From NCBI RefSeq assembly GCF_003315135.1, contig NZ_QNRK01000011.1, forward strand, positions 104,822 through 168,821: a stretch of DNA of 64,000 nucleotides. The letters are read 5' to 3'. The number at the start of each line of letters is the position of its first letter. Within the stretch, counting starts at the first letter, position 1. Under the pieces are notes generated by a model that was not told the DNA's origin, made no database searches, and saw nothing but the letters and a program-made list of their open reading frames with translations. This DNA comes from Roseiarcus fermentans (GTDB lineage: Bacteria > Pseudomonadota > Alphaproteobacteria > Rhizobiales > Beijerinckiaceae). The translations under genes were made by a program, and so were the position numbers. This document shows, one piece after another, positions 17,948 through 30,511 of the stretch.

Positions 17948-18196
17948 GGTAACTCCCAAGCCGGCAGCGAACAGCGCCGTCATCGCGGGCGACCCCGGGG
18001 TCGAAGAGCCCGGGGGGAAGCGATCCAGGGCCGCTGGGCCGCTGTCGCGCCCTCTGGTCGTCCCGCCGCCCTTCGTTGCGAGCAGAAGACGGAGCGATTC
18101 TTTCCGCAGGAAGCAAGCGGCGGCATGGATTGCTTCGTCCCCCCGGGCTCTTCGACCCGGGGGTTGCTCCTCGCAATGACGGGGTTGGGAGTTACC
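17948..18196. repeat. Dispersed repeat, copy B
   Basis: 249 bp bounded by a perfect 12-bp terminal inverted repeat, GGTAACTCCCAA / TTGGGAGTTACC. Inside, near each end, are inverted blocks of the kind GTCATCGCGGGCGACC / CTCCTCGCAATGACGG. The centre differs from copies A and C. No gene lies within it. It fills most of the gap between the O-antigen-ligase-like gene and the 98-residue protein. Confidence 0.8.
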
Positions 18197-18285
18197 GGAG
18201 GAGGCGCGCCCGCCTCCAACCCCCTCGAGATTCCGCCGCTGTGTCGGATGAGGTGTTGGTCGGCGCCCCTGGGGGCGCCGACGGC

Positions 18286-18582
18286 TCAGCGCTTGTGGCT
18301 GAGGTTGATGGTGGGCCGCATGGTCCGCGGTCGCTTGTACTCGACCACCACCGCGCGGGTGCGCCCTGCCACCAGGCTCGCGCGGCCACGCGTTCTCGCC
18401 GCCTGCTTGGCCGCCAGCGCCTGCACCTCTTCCACCGGCACGCCCATCAGCTGCGCCGCGATCTGGGCGCGCGACGCCGCATCGTCGGCCAGGCTCTCGG
18501 CGGCGATCAGCGCTTCTTCGATCGTCGGGGTATCCTGCCGAACTCGGCGCATGCCCCATTTGGTCTTCCAAGTGGCGCCCAT
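18286..18582 (-). CDS. Small basic protein of unknown function
   Basis: 98 residues from the ATG at 18580-18582, with a strong ribosome binding site GGAGGG about 4 bases upstream. Begins MGATWKTKWGMRRVRQDTPT. A helical middle (EEALIAAESLADDAASRAQI, MGVPVEEVQALAAKQ) is followed by a basic tail ending RPTINLSHKR. It has no signal peptide or membrane segment. I do not recognise the family. A well-formed promoter with an overlapping 15-base palindrome (18611-18638) indicates a real, regulated gene transcribed alone. Confidence 0.75.
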   Translation of the reverse strand: MGATWKTKWGMRRVRQDTPTIEEALIAAESLADDAASRAQIAAQLMGVPVEEVQALAAKQAARTRGRASLVAGRTRAVVVEYKRPRTMRPTINLSHKR

Positions 18583-18610
18583 GGGGCCCTCCAAAACGTC
18601 CTCGAAACAC

Positions 18611-18638
18611 AGTATACCAGATTTTGTGCACTGCACAA
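18611..18638 (-). promoter_or_regulatory. Promoter with palindromic operator
   Basis: On the minus strand TTGTGC (18633-18638) and TATACT (18611-18616) are spaced by 16 bases, a good sigma-70 promoter about 20 bases upstream of the leader and start of the 98-residue gene. The -35 hexamer lies inside a perfect palindrome TTGTGCA-C-TGCACAA (18624-18638), so a repressor bound there would block RNA polymerase. TGCA-rich palindromes of this kind resemble PhaR-type sites, but the regulator is not known. Confidence 0.6.
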
Positions 18639-18728
18639 TAGCAATTACGCGACGGCTCATTGCGTGACAAGGGCGCACGTTGGCGCGGCAGATGACAACA
18701 TGGTGAACGGGGTTTTCGTTCCACGCCG

Positions 18729-19973
18729 CTAAAACCCGTGAAACGCGCGCGCTGCGGCCGCGCCCGAGCGGACGGCGTTTTCCAGACCGTCGGGAAAATC
18801 CCGCCCGACATGGCCGCCGGCCAGGAACAGGTTGCCGAACTCCGTGCCGGTCAGCGGCCGGCGGGCGGTCTCGGCTGGCGTCGCCAGCGCCGCCGCCCGG
18901 CGCGACGGGGCCATGCGCCAGGCGGGAGGGGCGTCCGAGAGGCCCGTGAGCGCCGCGACCCCGCGCCAGCAGGCCGCCGCGAGTTCGTCGCGAGGCGTGT
19001 CGAGGCGGGCGCCGGCGTCCTTCACCGCCACCGACATGCCTCCGGGATGGGCGAACAGCCAGTCGAACGGGCCGTTGAGCGCGCCGACGACGGGCGGCGC
19101 GGCCGGCGGCGGCGGCGCGGCGAAATGGATCGTCAGCGCCGCCGACGCCGCCTGCGGCGGCGGCGTCCCGAGGAGCGCCGCGGTCGCGGCCCACGGCGTC
19201 GCCAGGATCGCCGCGTCGCGCGGCCCGAGATCGAGGCGGTCGTGCTCGAAGTCGAGCGAAGCGACGCGGTCGCCCTCCCGTCCGAGGCCGATCAGCCGCC
19301 GGCCGAAGCGCAGGGCGGCGCCGTCCCGCTCGAGACTGCGCGCCAGCGGCTCGACCAGCGCGCGGCCGATTCCCCGGGCCGGCGCGAGAACCTTCAGGCC
19401 CGCCCCGCCGGCCGCGACGATCTGGCGCAGGACGCCGCCGAGGAGCTGCGCGGACGCCGTCTCGGGCGGGCAGTTGAGGGCGGCGAGCGTCAGCGGACGC
19501 CACAGCCGCTCCATCCCCGGCCCGCCCGGCGCGAGGCTGGCGACGGTCGCTTCCGGAGCGGCGGCGAGCAGCCGGCGCCCGCTCCAGTAGTCGGCGAAAC
19601 GCAGATTCGTCCCCCGCCTGCGCGGATCGAGCAGCCACCAGGGCCAGCGGCCGGCGTTGGGCGTCACCCGCCAGCGCGCTCCGGTGGCGAAGTCGGCGAA
19701 CGCGACCCCCGGCCGCAGGTCGGCGCGCCATTCCGCCCGCGCCCCGACCGCGTCGATCACGGCGAGCGTCGCGGTCCAGCACGAGAGAATGGCGAACGCG
19801 CCGGTGTCGAAGTCGCGGCCGAGCTCGGCGTCGGAAAACGTGCGCCGCCGTCCGCCGGGATGCGACTGCGCCTCGTGGACCACGACGTCGCAGGCGCCTC
19901 CGTCGAGGAGCGCCCGCGCCGCGGACAGGCCGCCCGCTCCCGCGCCGATCACGTGCACCACCGGGCGCTTCAT
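18729..19973 (-). CDS. hpnE: Hydroxysqualene dehydroxylase-like FAD enzyme (HpnE)
   Basis: 414-residue FAD-dependent amine-oxidase-fold protein. The N-terminal dinucleotide-binding motif is VHVIGAGAGGLSAARALLD, then HPGGRRRTF. WPWWLLDPRRRGTNLRFADY near residue 115 and LAALNCPPETASAQL near residue 165 are typical of HpnE, which reduces hydroxysqualene to squalene for hopanoid synthesis. The C-terminal GNLFLAGGHVGRDFPDGLENAV closes the FAD domain. I start at ATG 19971-19973 because homology begins there. hpnC and hpnD, its usual partners, are not adjacent, so it stands alone here. It is oriented away from the GlcNAc kinase gene. Confidence 0.78.
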   Translation of the reverse strand: MKRPVVHVIGAGAGGLSAARALLDGGACDVVVHEAQSHPGGRRRTFSDAELGRDFDTGAFAILSCWTATLAVIDAVGARAEWRADLRPGVAFADFATGARWRVTPNAGRWPWWLLDPRRRGTNLRFADYWSGRRLLAAAPEATVASLAPGGPGMERLWRPLTLAALNCPPETASAQLLGGVLRQIVAAGGAGLKVLAPARGIGRALVEPLARSLERDGAALRFGRRLIGLGREGDRVASLDFEHDRLDLGPRDAAILATPWAATAALLGTPPPQAASAALTIHFAAPPPPAAPPVVGALNGPFDWLFAHPGGMSVAVKDAGARLDTPRDELAAACWRGVAALTGLSDAPPAWRMAPSRRAAALATPAETARRPLTGTEFGNLFLAGGHVGRDFPDGLENAVRSGAAAARAFHGF

Positions 19974-20247
19974 GCCGCTCGGGCTCGCTCGTGTTCCAGG
20001 TCGCGCCGGGAACACGGCGCCGAATCATCGGACGCGACGCTAGGGCGGCGCGCGTTCCATGGAAACCCCTGGATCTTGGCCAGGACATGGCCGCGGGCCC
20101 AACCGGCCGCGAACGCGCTGGCCATCGGCGGCGAAATGTCGGATGGAGTCCCGTCTTGACGGATCAGGCGCTGAGGGAGAGGCCACGCATGCAGGCCCGA
20201 GTCCTGTCGACCCGAGTCGTGTCGACGAGCCCGCCGGGAGGCGCCTC

Positions 20248-21162
20248 GTGACCGGGGCGCCGCTCTGGTTCGTGGGCGTCGACGGCGGGGCGACCCGGTG
20301 TCGCGCGCGCGTCCGCGACGCCAGCGGCGCAAAGCTCGCCGAGGCCGCGGGCGCCGCCGCCAACGTCCATGTCGATTTCGCCGCGGCCGTCGCTGTCATC
20401 CGCGCCCTCGTCGTCGAGGCGCTCGGCAGGGCCGGCGCGCCGACGGCCGACCCTTCCCGCACGGCGCTCGGACTGGGCCTCGCCGGCGTCAACGACGCCC
20501 GCGACGCGGACCGTGCGGCCGCCGCCTTTCCCGGCTACGCCCGCGCGCTCGCCGCGAACGACGCCGTCACCGCCTGCATCGGCGCCCACGCGGGCGCGGA
20601 GGGCGGGCTGGTCATCGCCGGGACCGGCTCGGCCGCGATCGCGCGCGGCGGCGGGCGCGAGACCATCGTCGGCGGACGCGGGTTCACCCTCGGGGACGAC
20701 GGATCCGGCGCGCATGTCGGCCTCGACGCGCTGCGCGCGGCGACCCGCGCCGGCGACGGCCTCGGGCCGGAGAGCGCGCTCACCCGCGACATCCTGCGCG
20801 GGTTCGACGGCGACGTGGTCGCGCTGGTGCGCTGGGCGCGCGCCGCCTCCCCCGGCGATTTCGGCGCCTTCGCCCCGCTCGTGTTCGAGCGGGCGGGCGA
20901 GGGCGACGAGGTCGCCCGGAGAATCGTGGCGAAGGCCGCGCGCGCAATCGAACAGCTGGTGCGCCGCGTCGCGGCGCTCGGCGCCGAGCGGGTGGCGCTG
21001 GTCGGCGGCGTCGGCGACGCCGTGCGCCGCCATCTCGCGCCCGGGACCGCGGCGGTTCTGACCCGCCCGCTCCACGACGCGACCGACGGGGCGATCTTGA
21101 TGGTGGGCGGCAAGGTCGCGACCGGCCGGAACGAGGCGACATGCGGGGAGCAGGTGGAATGA
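20248..21162 (+). CDS. N-acetylglucosamine kinase-like (BadF/BadG ATPase family)
   Basis: 304-residue ASKHA-fold sugar kinase. The phosphate-1 loop is FVGVDGGATRCRARV at the N-terminus, phosphate-2 is IAGTGSAAIAR near residue 126, GGRGFTLGDDGSGAHVGLDA near residue 143 is characteristic of GlcNAc kinases of the BadF/BadG type, and the adenosine loop is VALVGGVGDAV. It starts at GTG 20248 with GGGAGG 6 bases upstream. The stop overlaps the nagA start (ATGA), so kinase and deacetylase are made together; this supports GlcNAc, recovered from wall or chitin, as substrate. The last residues run into Arg/Glu tail sequence. Confidence 0.85.
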   Translation: MTGAPLWFVGVDGGATRCRARVRDASGAKLAEAAGAAANVHVDFAAAVAVIRALVVEALGRAGAPTADPSRTALGLGLAGVNDARDADRAAAAFPGYARALAANDAVTACIGAHAGAEGGLVIAGTGSAAIARGGGRETIVGGRGFTLGDDGSGAHVGLDALRAATRAGDGLGPESALTRDILRGFDGDVVALVRWARAASPGDFGAFAPLVFERAGEGDEVARRIVAKAARAIEQLVRRVAALGAERVALVGGVGDAVRRHLAPGTAAVLTRPLHDATDGAILMVGGKVATGRNEATCGEQVE

Positions 21163-22310
21163 AGGTGTTGTTCGGCGCGCGCCTGTTCGACGGCGACCGC
21201 TTCCTCGACGATCGCGCGCTCGTGGTCGCGGACGGCGCCATTCGCGCCGTCGTCGATGTCGACGAGCGGCCGCGGGGCGGCGAGCAGATCGATTGCGGCG
21301 GCGGCATCCTCGCCCCCGGCCTGATCGACTGGCAGGTCAACGGCGGCGGCGGGGTGCTGTTCAACGCCGAGCCGACGGTCGAGGGGATCGCCGCGATCGC
21401 CCGCGCCCATCGGCGCGCCGGCGTCACCGGGCTCCTGCCGACCGTCGTCACCGACGCGCCCGAGGTTCTCGCCGCCGCGCTCGCCGCCGCGCGCGCCGCC
21501 GGGGGCCGTGTTCCCGGCGCCCTCGGCGTCCATGTCGAGGGGCCGTTCATCGACCCGCGCCGTCCGGGCATACATCCGAAGCAATGGATCCGGCCGATGC
21601 GGGAAGAGGACGCCGAGGCGCTGATCGCCGGGCGCGCCGCCGTCACCCTGGTGACGCTCGCCCCGGCCTCGGTTCCGCTCGCGCTGGTCGAGCGCCTCGC
21701 GAACGCAGGGATCGTGGTCAGCCTCGGCCATACGGAAGCGACGGCGGAGGAGGCGGCGGCCGTGTTCGACGCCGGCGCCCGCGCCGCGACCCACCTCTTC
21801 AACGCCATGAGCCAGATGACTTCCCGCGCCCCCGGCGTCGTCGGCGCGGCCCTCGCCGATCCGCGCGTCGTCTGCGGCCTGATCGCCGACGGCGAGCACG
21901 TCCACCCCGCCGCCTGCCGGGCGGCGATCGCCGCCAAGGGCGCGGCCGGGATCGCGCTCGTGTCCGACGCGATGCCGCCCGCGGCCGGCGGCCCGGACGC
22001 CTTTGCGCTGCAAGGCCGCAGGATGACGCGGGTCGGGATGAAACTCGTCGACGAGAACGGCACGCTGGCGGGTTCGGCGATCACGCTCGCCGACGCCGTG
22101 CGGTACGCCGCGACAATTCTGCGAGCGCCGCTCGCCTCGGCGCTGGCGATGGCGACCTCGACGCCGGCGAGGCTGCTGCGGGTGGACGACCGCATCGGCC
22201 GGCTCGGACCGGGCTACGAAGCCAATCTCGTCCACTTCGGCGACGATCTCGCGCTCGCCGGCGTGTGGATGGCCGGGCGCCGCCTCGACGAGGACGGCGA
22301 GCCGCGGTGA
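21159..22310 (+). CDS. nagA: N-acetylglucosamine-6-phosphate deacetylase
   Basis: 383-residue amidohydrolase that deacetylates GlcNAc-6-P to glucosamine-6-P in the cytoplasm. Key motifs in order: LAPGLIDWQVNGGGGVLFN (about residue 50), GVHVEGPFIDPRRPGIH with the metal-binding Glu (about 120), VVSLGHTEATAEEA and THLFNAMSQM with metal-binding His residues (about 185-215), GLIADGEHVH, and the catalytic Asp in LVSDAMPPA (about 270). Its length matches the family. It is coupled by ATGA overlap to the upstream kinase, together converting GlcNAc to GlcN-6-P. The next gene is convergent. Confidence 0.95.
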   Translation: MKVLFGARLFDGDRFLDDRALVVADGAIRAVVDVDERPRGGEQIDCGGGILAPGLIDWQVNGGGGVLFNAEPTVEGIAAIARAHRRAGVTGLLPTVVTDAPEVLAAALAAARAAGGRVPGALGVHVEGPFIDPRRPGIHPKQWIRPMREEDAEALIAGRAAVTLVTLAPASVPLALVERLANAGIVVSLGHTEATAEEAAAVFDAGARAATHLFNAMSQMTSRAPGVVGAALADPRVVCGLIADGEHVHPAACRAAIAAKGAAGIALVSDAMPPAAGGPDAFALQGRRMTRVGMKLVDENGTLAGSAITLADAVRYAATILRAPLASALAMATSTPARLLRVDDRIGRLGPGYEANLVHFGDDLALAGVWMAGRRLDEDGEPR

Positions 22311-22317
22311 AGCGGGG

Positions 22318-23901
22318 TCAGCGCGCCCGCTCCGCCATCGCCGCCTTCGCGGCGACCGCGCCCGACCGCATCGCGCCGCTGAAGCCGAAGCCGCCGGTGA
22401 ACGACGAGGCGAGATAGATCGACTTCAGCGGGGTTTTCGCTTCCAGCGGCTCGCCGCGCCAGAACCTGCGCTCGAACGGCAGCGGGGCGAAACCGTAGAT
22501 CGCCCCGCCCGGCGTGTTCATGAAATTGGCCATCGAGCGGGCGTTGAGGAACATGCGCTCCCCGACCGCCGCGCTGAAGCCCGGATACTGGCGGTCGAGG
22601 TCGGCCTGGAACGCGTCGAGCCAGCGCTCGCGACGGTCCTTGTCCTCTTGCGGCGACAGGTGCTGCCAGTTCTCCAGCCGGTCGAGTCCGGTCACGGTGA
22701 CGAGAACCGGGCCATCGCCGGCGAGCCCGCTGTCGATCGCGGCGTAATTGACGAATCCGTAGCCCGGAATGGCCCCGTCGGCTGGATCATGCGCCATGAA
22801 CCGCGAGCTTTCGCCGTAGGTCACCATCGACGTCATCCAGTCCGGGATGATCATCACGCCATAGCGGGTCATCCCGATGGTCGCGGGGTCGACGCTGAGC
22901 CCGTAGTGCGCGGTGAACAGCGACGTCGATAGCGGCCGGCCGCCATAGGCCGCCTCGAGCTTCGCGCGCTCGGCGTCCGGGAGCATCGGCGCGAGAACGT
23001 GCGGAGCGCAATTGGCCAGGATCTGTCGGGCCTCGACCCGCTGCTCGTCCGCCCTGGAGCGCGTGTCGACGTGGCGCACGGCGGACGGCGCGCCGGACGC
23101 GTCGAGATCCACCTCGGTCGCCTCGCGTCCGAGCAGCACCGTCCCGCCGCTGTTCATCACGCATTTGGCGAGCTTCATCGACAGCACGCGCGAGCCGCCC
23201 TTGACGAACCGGCCTCCGGACTTGAGGAAGCCGCCCTGCGCGATCGCGAACATCGGCCAGGCCAGATCCCGCGGGTTGTTGGCGTAATAGCCGACGTTGG
23301 CCGCCACCGCGATCTTGGCCTGTTCGTCGCGGCCGAAGTGCCGGTCGAGGATGTCGGCGGTCGACATGTGCCAGTCCTGGATCAGGCGGCGCGCCTCGAT
23401 CACGCCGTGAACCAACCTGCGGATCGATCGGGTCGCCTGCGCCTCGATCAGTTCGCCGGCGTTGTCGACGATGCGCTCGATCGCGCCGAGAAACTGGGCG
23501 AAGCCCTCACGGCTCCTGGGGAACCGCTCGCTCAGCGCCTGGTGCGCGGCGTCGAAGCTGGCCGGCATGTCGAACACCTCGCCGATCGGGCCGCCCGCCA
23601 CCGAATAGAACGGCGTGACCGGAACCCACTCGATCTCGTCGAGAATGCCGAGTTCGGTCAGGATCGCATGTTTCGGATCGCCCGGCCAATGCGGATCGGC
23701 GGTCTGGTGCAGCGCCGGCTCGATGGTCAGCGCGCCTTTCCGGAACGAGGAGGCGGCGCCGCCGACGCTGTGGTTGCGCTCGATGACGCAGACCTTGCGT
23801 CCGCTCCTGGCGAGCAGCGCCGCGGCCGTCAGGCCGCCGAGGCCGGAGCCGATCACGACCACGTCGAAGCTGTTCTCGCTCACCCTCCACCCCCGCTTCA
23901 T
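22318..23901 (-). CDS. Phytoene desaturase-like FAD/NAD(P) oxidoreductase
   Basis: 527-residue flavoprotein of the CrtI/CrtO/retinol-saturase superfamily. The N-terminal Rossmann motif is DVVVIGSGLGGLTAAALLA, then CVIERNHSVGGAASSF. The C-terminal FAD-closing motif is SIYLASSFTGGFGFSGAMRSG. No carotenoid or squalene genes are adjacent, so the substrate is open (carotenoid, retinoid or another polyprenoid). The third start (MKRG) is used; a start at VSENSFD a few codons later would also fit. It is convergent with nagA, with only 7 bases between stops. Confidence 0.82.
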   Translation of the reverse strand: MKRGWRVSENSFDVVVIGSGLGGLTAAALLARSGRKVCVIERNHSVGGAASSFRKGALTIEPALHQTADPHWPGDPKHAILTELGILDEIEWVPVTPFYSVAGGPIGEVFDMPASFDAAHQALSERFPRSREGFAQFLGAIERIVDNAGELIEAQATRSIRRLVHGVIEARRLIQDWHMSTADILDRHFGRDEQAKIAVAANVGYYANNPRDLAWPMFAIAQGGFLKSGGRFVKGGSRVLSMKLAKCVMNSGGTVLLGREATEVDLDASGAPSAVRHVDTRSRADEQRVEARQILANCAPHVLAPMLPDAERAKLEAAYGGRPLSTSLFTAHYGLSVDPATIGMTRYGVMIIPDWMTSMVTYGESSRFMAHDPADGAIPGYGFVNYAAIDSGLAGDGPVLVTVTGLDRLENWQHLSPQEDKDRRERWLDAFQADLDRQYPGFSAAVGERMFLNARSMANFMNTPGGAIYGFAPLPFERRFWRGEPLEAKTPLKSIYLASSFTGGFGFSGAMRSGAVAAKAAMAERAR

Positions 23902-24091
23902 GCGGCCAATCGGTGCATGCTAGTCGCAAGCATCGCCATGGCGTTTGATCGTGGTCAATCCCGACCCGCCCGCCGGCGGCGCCGGCGCATCGGGAACGGC
24001 GGCCGTTGTCATTTATCTTTCATGTCGCGACCAATATGGCGAGCCGGACACGTGTGTCGACGCGCCATGGCGACGCAGGCGCCGGGGCGCT

Positions 24092-25012
24092 TCAGCTCCT
24101 CAACACGGCGCAGGCGCCGCCGACGGCCTGGATGCGGTCGCACAACCGCTTCGCCTCGCCCCCGGTCTGCGCCGGCAGGCGCACGCGATAGAACGGCCGC
24201 CAGCCGCGGCTGCGCAGGACCGAGCCCAGGACGAAGGGCTGCCGGTCGCCGATGACGGCGGCGTAGTCGTGGCGCGCGCGGGCGAAGGCGCGCAACGCCG
24301 AGCCCTTGGAGAAGCTCGCGGCGAGCTGCACGCCCCAGGGCGCGAACAGGCCCGAGACGGCAGGCTCGCCCGAGGGCCCGCGGGCGAGGCGCAGCTTGCC
24401 GATCGCGACGACGCACGGCTCGACCGGGCCCGGGGCGGCGGAGTCGGGCGGGGTCGCGGCGCGCCACTCCTCGACGTCGTGACCGGTGATCGCCAGCACG
24501 TAGCTCTGGGTCTCGAACGGCATGTCGCCCTGGCCGTCGAGCCATTTCTGGGTCCGGGTCGGCCCGGCGTTGTAGGCGGCGGCCGCGAGCCCGAGGTTGC
24601 CGAAGCGCCGGGCGAGATCGGCGAGGAGCTTCGCCGAGGCCGGGATCGCCGCCGCCGGATCGAACGGATCGGCGAGTCCGCGCTCCGACGCCGTGCCCGG
24701 CATGAACTGGGCGACTCCCAACGCCCCGGCGGGGCTGACGGCGTGCGGCTGAAACGCGCTCTCGCGCCAGATCAGCCGGGTGAAATACGGGACCGGCAGG
24801 CCGGCGCCCTTGGCCGAATCCTCGACGATGCCGCACAGGACCGCGACCGCGTCGTCGGCGGCCGGTTCGTGCGGCTCGGCGCGCGCCGGCGCGCGCGCGG
24901 CGAGAACGAGAAGGAGCGCGAGCGCGCCAGCGCGGCGAAGGCGGCGGGCATGTCGCCGCGCGGCAGGCCGCGCGGGCGCGGCTCGACATCCGGTCGCCGG
25001 CAGGAAACGCAT
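24092..25012 (-). CDS. Periplasmic lytic transglycosylase with SPOR domain
   Basis: 306 residues. A basic N-region and the hydrophobic stretch [16 protein letters not shown] form a signal peptide (residues about 20-44). The SLT catalytic domain has the catalytic Glu84 in [25 protein letters not shown] and the [15 protein letters not shown] motif. The C-terminal 80 residues ([18 protein letters not shown] to [13 protein letters not shown]) match a SPOR peptidoglycan-binding repeat. It would cleave glycan strands in the periplasm, with SPOR targeting denuded glycan at division sites. I start at MRFLPATG; the longer frame adds non-homologous sequence. Confidence 0.85.
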   Translation of the reverse strand: MRFLPATGCRAAPARPAARRHARRLRRAGALALLLVLAARAPARAEPHEPAADDAVAVLCGIVEDSAKGAGLPVPYFTRLIWRESAFQPHAVSPAGALGVAQFMPGTASERGLADPFDPAAAIPASAKLLADLARRFGNLGLAAAAYNAGPTRTQKWLDGQGDMPFETQSYVLAITGHDVEEWRAATPPDSAAPGPVEPCVVAIGKLRLARGPSGEPAVSGLFAPWGVQLAASFSKGSALRAFARARHDYAAVIGDRQPFVLGSVLRSRGWRPFYRVRLPAQTGGEAKRLCDRIQAVGGACAVLRS

Positions 25013-25250
25013 GTCCTTCGCCCCTTCCCCCACGCCGGCGCGACGACGGGCCCCTCGGCCGCCGCATCCAACGCCGCAAAACCGGTTATCCCGTCCGGCC
25101 CCCGGACGCGAGTCCAAAGCGCCCGGTCCAGGCGACCGCGACGCGGACGAAACGTCCCGCCTAAAGCAGAACTATGACGGTCTCCGGCGCGATGCTATAG
25201 GGCCGAACTCGCCCTCCCGGCTTGCCCAATTCTACGAGGATCTTTTGCCG

Positions 25251-26465
25251 ATGTCCAAGATCAAGGTCGCAAATCCGGTCGTCGAACTCGACGGCGACGA
25301 GATGACCCGAATCATCTGGCAACTCATCCGCGACAAGCTCGTCCACCCCTATCTCGACATCGACCTCCAGTACTTCGACCTGTCGGTCGAGCATCGCGAC
25401 GCGACCGGCGACCAGGTCACCATCGACGCGGCGCACGCGATCAAGGCGGCGGGCGTCGGCGTCAAATGCGCCACAATCACCCCCGACGAGGCGCGCGTCG
25501 AGGAGTTCAAGCTGAAGGAGATGTGGAAGAGCCCGAACGGCACGATCCGCAACATTCTGGGCGGCGTCATCTTCCGCGAGCCGATCATCTGCAAGAACGT
25601 GCCGCGCCTCGTGCCCGGCTGGACCCTGCCGATCGTGGTCGGCCGTCACGCCTACGGCGACCAGTACCGCGCCACCGACTTCAAGGTTCCCGGCAAGGGC
25701 CGGCTCACCATCAAGTTCGAGGGCGACGACGGCACGGTGATCGAGAAGGAAGTGTTCAAGTTCCCCGGCGCCGGCGTCGCGATGGCGATGTACAACCTCG
25801 ACGATTCGATCCGCGACTTCGCCCGCGCGTCGCTGAACTACGGCATCTTGCGCAAGTATCCCGTCTACCTCTCGACCAAGAACACGATTCTCAAGGCCTA
25901 CGACGGCCGGTTCAAGGACCTCTTCCAGGAGGTGTACGAGGCCGAGTTCGCCGGCAAGTTCAAGAGCCTCGGCATCACCTACGAGCATCGCCTGATCGAC
26001 GACATGGTCGCCTCCGCGCTCAAGTGGTCGGGCGGCTACGTGTGGGCGTGCAAGAACTACGACGGCGACGTGCAGTCCGACACGGTGGCGCAGGGGTACG
26101 GCTCGCTCGGCCTCATGACCAGCGTGCTGATGACCCCGGACGGCCAGACGGTGGAGGCCGAGGCCGCGCACGGCACGGTCACCCGCCACTACCGCGAGCA
26201 CCAGAAGGGCCGCGAGACCTCGACCAACTCGATCGCCTCGATCTTCGCCTGGACGCGGGGCCTCGCGCATCGCGCCAAGCTCGACGGCAACGAGGCGCTG
26301 GCCAAATTCGCGGCGACCCTCGAGCGGGTGTGCGTCGACACGGTCGAGGCGGGCGACATGACCAAGGACCTCGCGCTGCTCGTCGGCCCGAACCAGAAGT
26401 GGCTGTCGACCACCGGCTTCCTCGACAAGGTGGACCAGAACCTCCGGAAGGCGATGGCGGCGTAG
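25251..26465 (+). CDS. icd: NADP-dependent isocitrate dehydrogenase
   Basis: 404-residue type II NADP-isocitrate dehydrogenase, the TCA-cycle enzyme producing 2-oxoglutarate, CO2 and NADPH. It starts [20 protein letters not shown], the conserved opening of the eukaryote-like bacterial type. Later motifs are [41 protein letters not shown]-like [19 protein letters not shown] with metal-binding Asp residues, and [16 protein letters not shown] with the NADP-binding His/Arg. GAGGA is 11 bases before the ATG. Its placement near sppA, alaS and recA is typical of Hyphomicrobiales. Confidence 0.97.
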   Translation: MSKIKVANPVVELDGDEMTRIIWQLIRDKLVHPYLDIDLQYFDLSVEHRDATGDQVTIDAAHAIKAAGVGVKCATITPDEARVEEFKLKEMWKSPNGTIRNILGGVIFREPIICKNVPRLVPGWTLPIVVGRHAYGDQYRATDFKVPGKGRLTIKFEGDDGTVIEKEVFKFPGAGVAMAMYNLDDSIRDFARASLNYGILRKYPVYLSTKNTILKAYDGRFKDLFQEVYEAEFAGKFKSLGITYEHRLIDDMVASALKWSGGYVWACKNYDGDVQSDTVAQGYGSLGLMTSVLMTPDGQTVEAEAAHGTVTRHYREHQKGRETSTNSIASIFAWTRGLAHRAKLDGNEALAKFAATLERVCVDTVEAGDMTKDLALLVGPNQKWLSTTGFLDKVDQNLRKAMAA

Positions 26466-26562
26466 GGCCGGGGGTCAGGCGCGGCGCCGAAACGGGCGCA
26501 CGCGCGTTTCGTCACCGGCGGCGGCGCGACCTCGCGCCGCCTGGCGGCAGAAAGCTCCTGGA

Positions 26563-27504
26563 ATGGGTTCGATCGTCGAATTCCTGAAACGCCTCGTCCA
26601 GATCGTCTTTCTTCTCGCGGCCCTGGTCGTCATGGGCGCCGTTGTGTTCGGTGTCGGCGCCCTCGTCGCCGAGTTTCGCTCGCCGGCGGAACCCGCGGAA
26701 AAGCCCTCGATCCTGGCGCTCGACCTCGACGGGATCATCGTCGACACCCGCGACATCGTCGAAGCCCTGCGCAAGTACCGCAAAGACAACCATATCAAGG
26801 GCGTCCTGCTGCGCATCGACTCGCCGGGCGGCGTGGTCGGGCCGAGCCAGGAACTCTGGGCCGAGATCAAGCGGACGCGCGAACAGTACAAGAAGCCGGT
26901 GATCGCCTTCTGCGGCGCGGTCGCGGCCAGCGGCGCCTATTACGCCGCCGTCGCCGCCGACCGGATCGTCACCACCCCGGGCTGCATGATCGGCTCGATC
27001 GGCGCGCTGATGGAATTCGTCAATCTGGCCAAGCTGTACGATTGGGCGCGGATCGACCGCTACGCGATCACGACCGGCCAGTTCAAGGACGCCGGCGCCG
27101 ATTACAAGCCTCTGACCGACACGCAGCGGGCGCTGTTCCAGGACCTGCTGAACGACGTGCTGGCCCAGTTCAAGGCGGCTGTCGCCGAGGGCCGCAAGAT
27201 GGCGCCCGAAGTCGTCGACCAATATGCCGACGGCAGGGTGTTCACCGGCGCCCAGGCGGTGAAGCTGGGCTTCGCCGATTCGGTCGGGACCTGGGACGAC
27301 GCCCGCCGCGCGCTCGGGCAGATGACCGGACTGGGCGACGAGCCGGAGGTCTTCAAGGTGAGGAAGCCCGGCAGGCTGGCGCGATGGCTCGGAGAGGAGG
27401 CGACGTCGCCGGCCGCGTCCGTCTCCGCCGCCCTTCGCGACGTCCTGCAAACGGAACTGAGCGCGCGTCCGCTGTTGCTGTTGCCGGGAGCGGTTCGGTT
27501 CTGA
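26563..27504 (+). CDS. sppA: Signal peptide peptidase SppA (S49 family)
   Basis: 313-residue membrane-anchored serine protease that degrades cleaved signal peptides at the periplasmic side of the inner membrane. One N-terminal transmembrane helix (residues about 10-36) anchors it. The catalytic Ser123 lies in AVAASGAYYAAVAADRI and the general-base Lys175 in TTGQFKDAGADYKPL. RIDSPGGVVGPSQEL (about 84-98) shapes the oxyanion site. It is the short, single-domain form. It follows icd by about 100 bases on the same strand and is convergent with alaS. Confidence 0.92.
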   Translation: MGSIVEFLKRLVQIVFLLAALVVMGAVVFGVGALVAEFRSPAEPAEKPSILALDLDGIIVDTRDIVEALRKYRKDNHIKGVLLRIDSPGGVVGPSQELWAEIKRTREQYKKPVIAFCGAVAASGAYYAAVAADRIVTTPGCMIGSIGALMEFVNLAKLYDWARIDRYAITTGQFKDAGADYKPLTDTQRALFQDLLNDVLAQFKAAVAEGRKMAPEVVDQYADGRVFTGAQAVKLGFADSVGTWDDARRALGQMTGLGDEPEVFKVRKPGRLARWLGEEATSPAASVSAALRDVLQTELSARPLLLLPGAVRF

Positions 27505-27693
27505 GCGCGCGAGCGCGGCTGCGCCATCCCCATAGGCGCGTCGCCGACCCTCGCCGAGCGCGGCGACGACCAGCACGGCTACGAAGTCAGCGCAAGCGCT
27601 CCGGCGACGAGGCGCACCCGATAGGCCGCGCCGACGGCGAGAATGGCGTCGTCGAAGTCGCATTCCGGCCTGTGCCAGGTATGGCGGGAGGCC

Positions 27694-30360
<2,667 letters not shown>

Positions 30361-30453
30361 GAACACGTTGCCTCGACAGGAATTTTCAAGGAGGCTTTCT
30401 AAATCAAGGCGGCGCGGAGCGCCAACGGGAATCGGAAGGGGAATGCGGGGTGA

Positions 30454-30511
30454 TTTCACCACCAAGGACACGAAGGCGACCTTCGTGTCCTTGGTGTCCT
30501 TCGTGGTGAAA
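30454..30511. repeat. Imperfect hairpin repeat between recA and alaS
   Basis: Left arm TTTCACCACCAAGGACACGA (30454 onward) pairs with the right arm ending CCTTCGTGGTGAAA (to 30511). The right arm carries one extra 9-base TGTCCTTCG step, so the stem is built from slipped CACCAAGGACACGAAGG units. This is a common dispersed intergenic sequence type in proteobacteria. It may end recA transcription or form a stem between recA and alaS. Confidence 0.65.

Noticed and set aside
27505..27693. Possible small gene between sppA and alaS
   Set aside because: Short frames on both strands without ribosome binding sites or recognisable motifs; probably the 3' untranslated gap between convergent genes.
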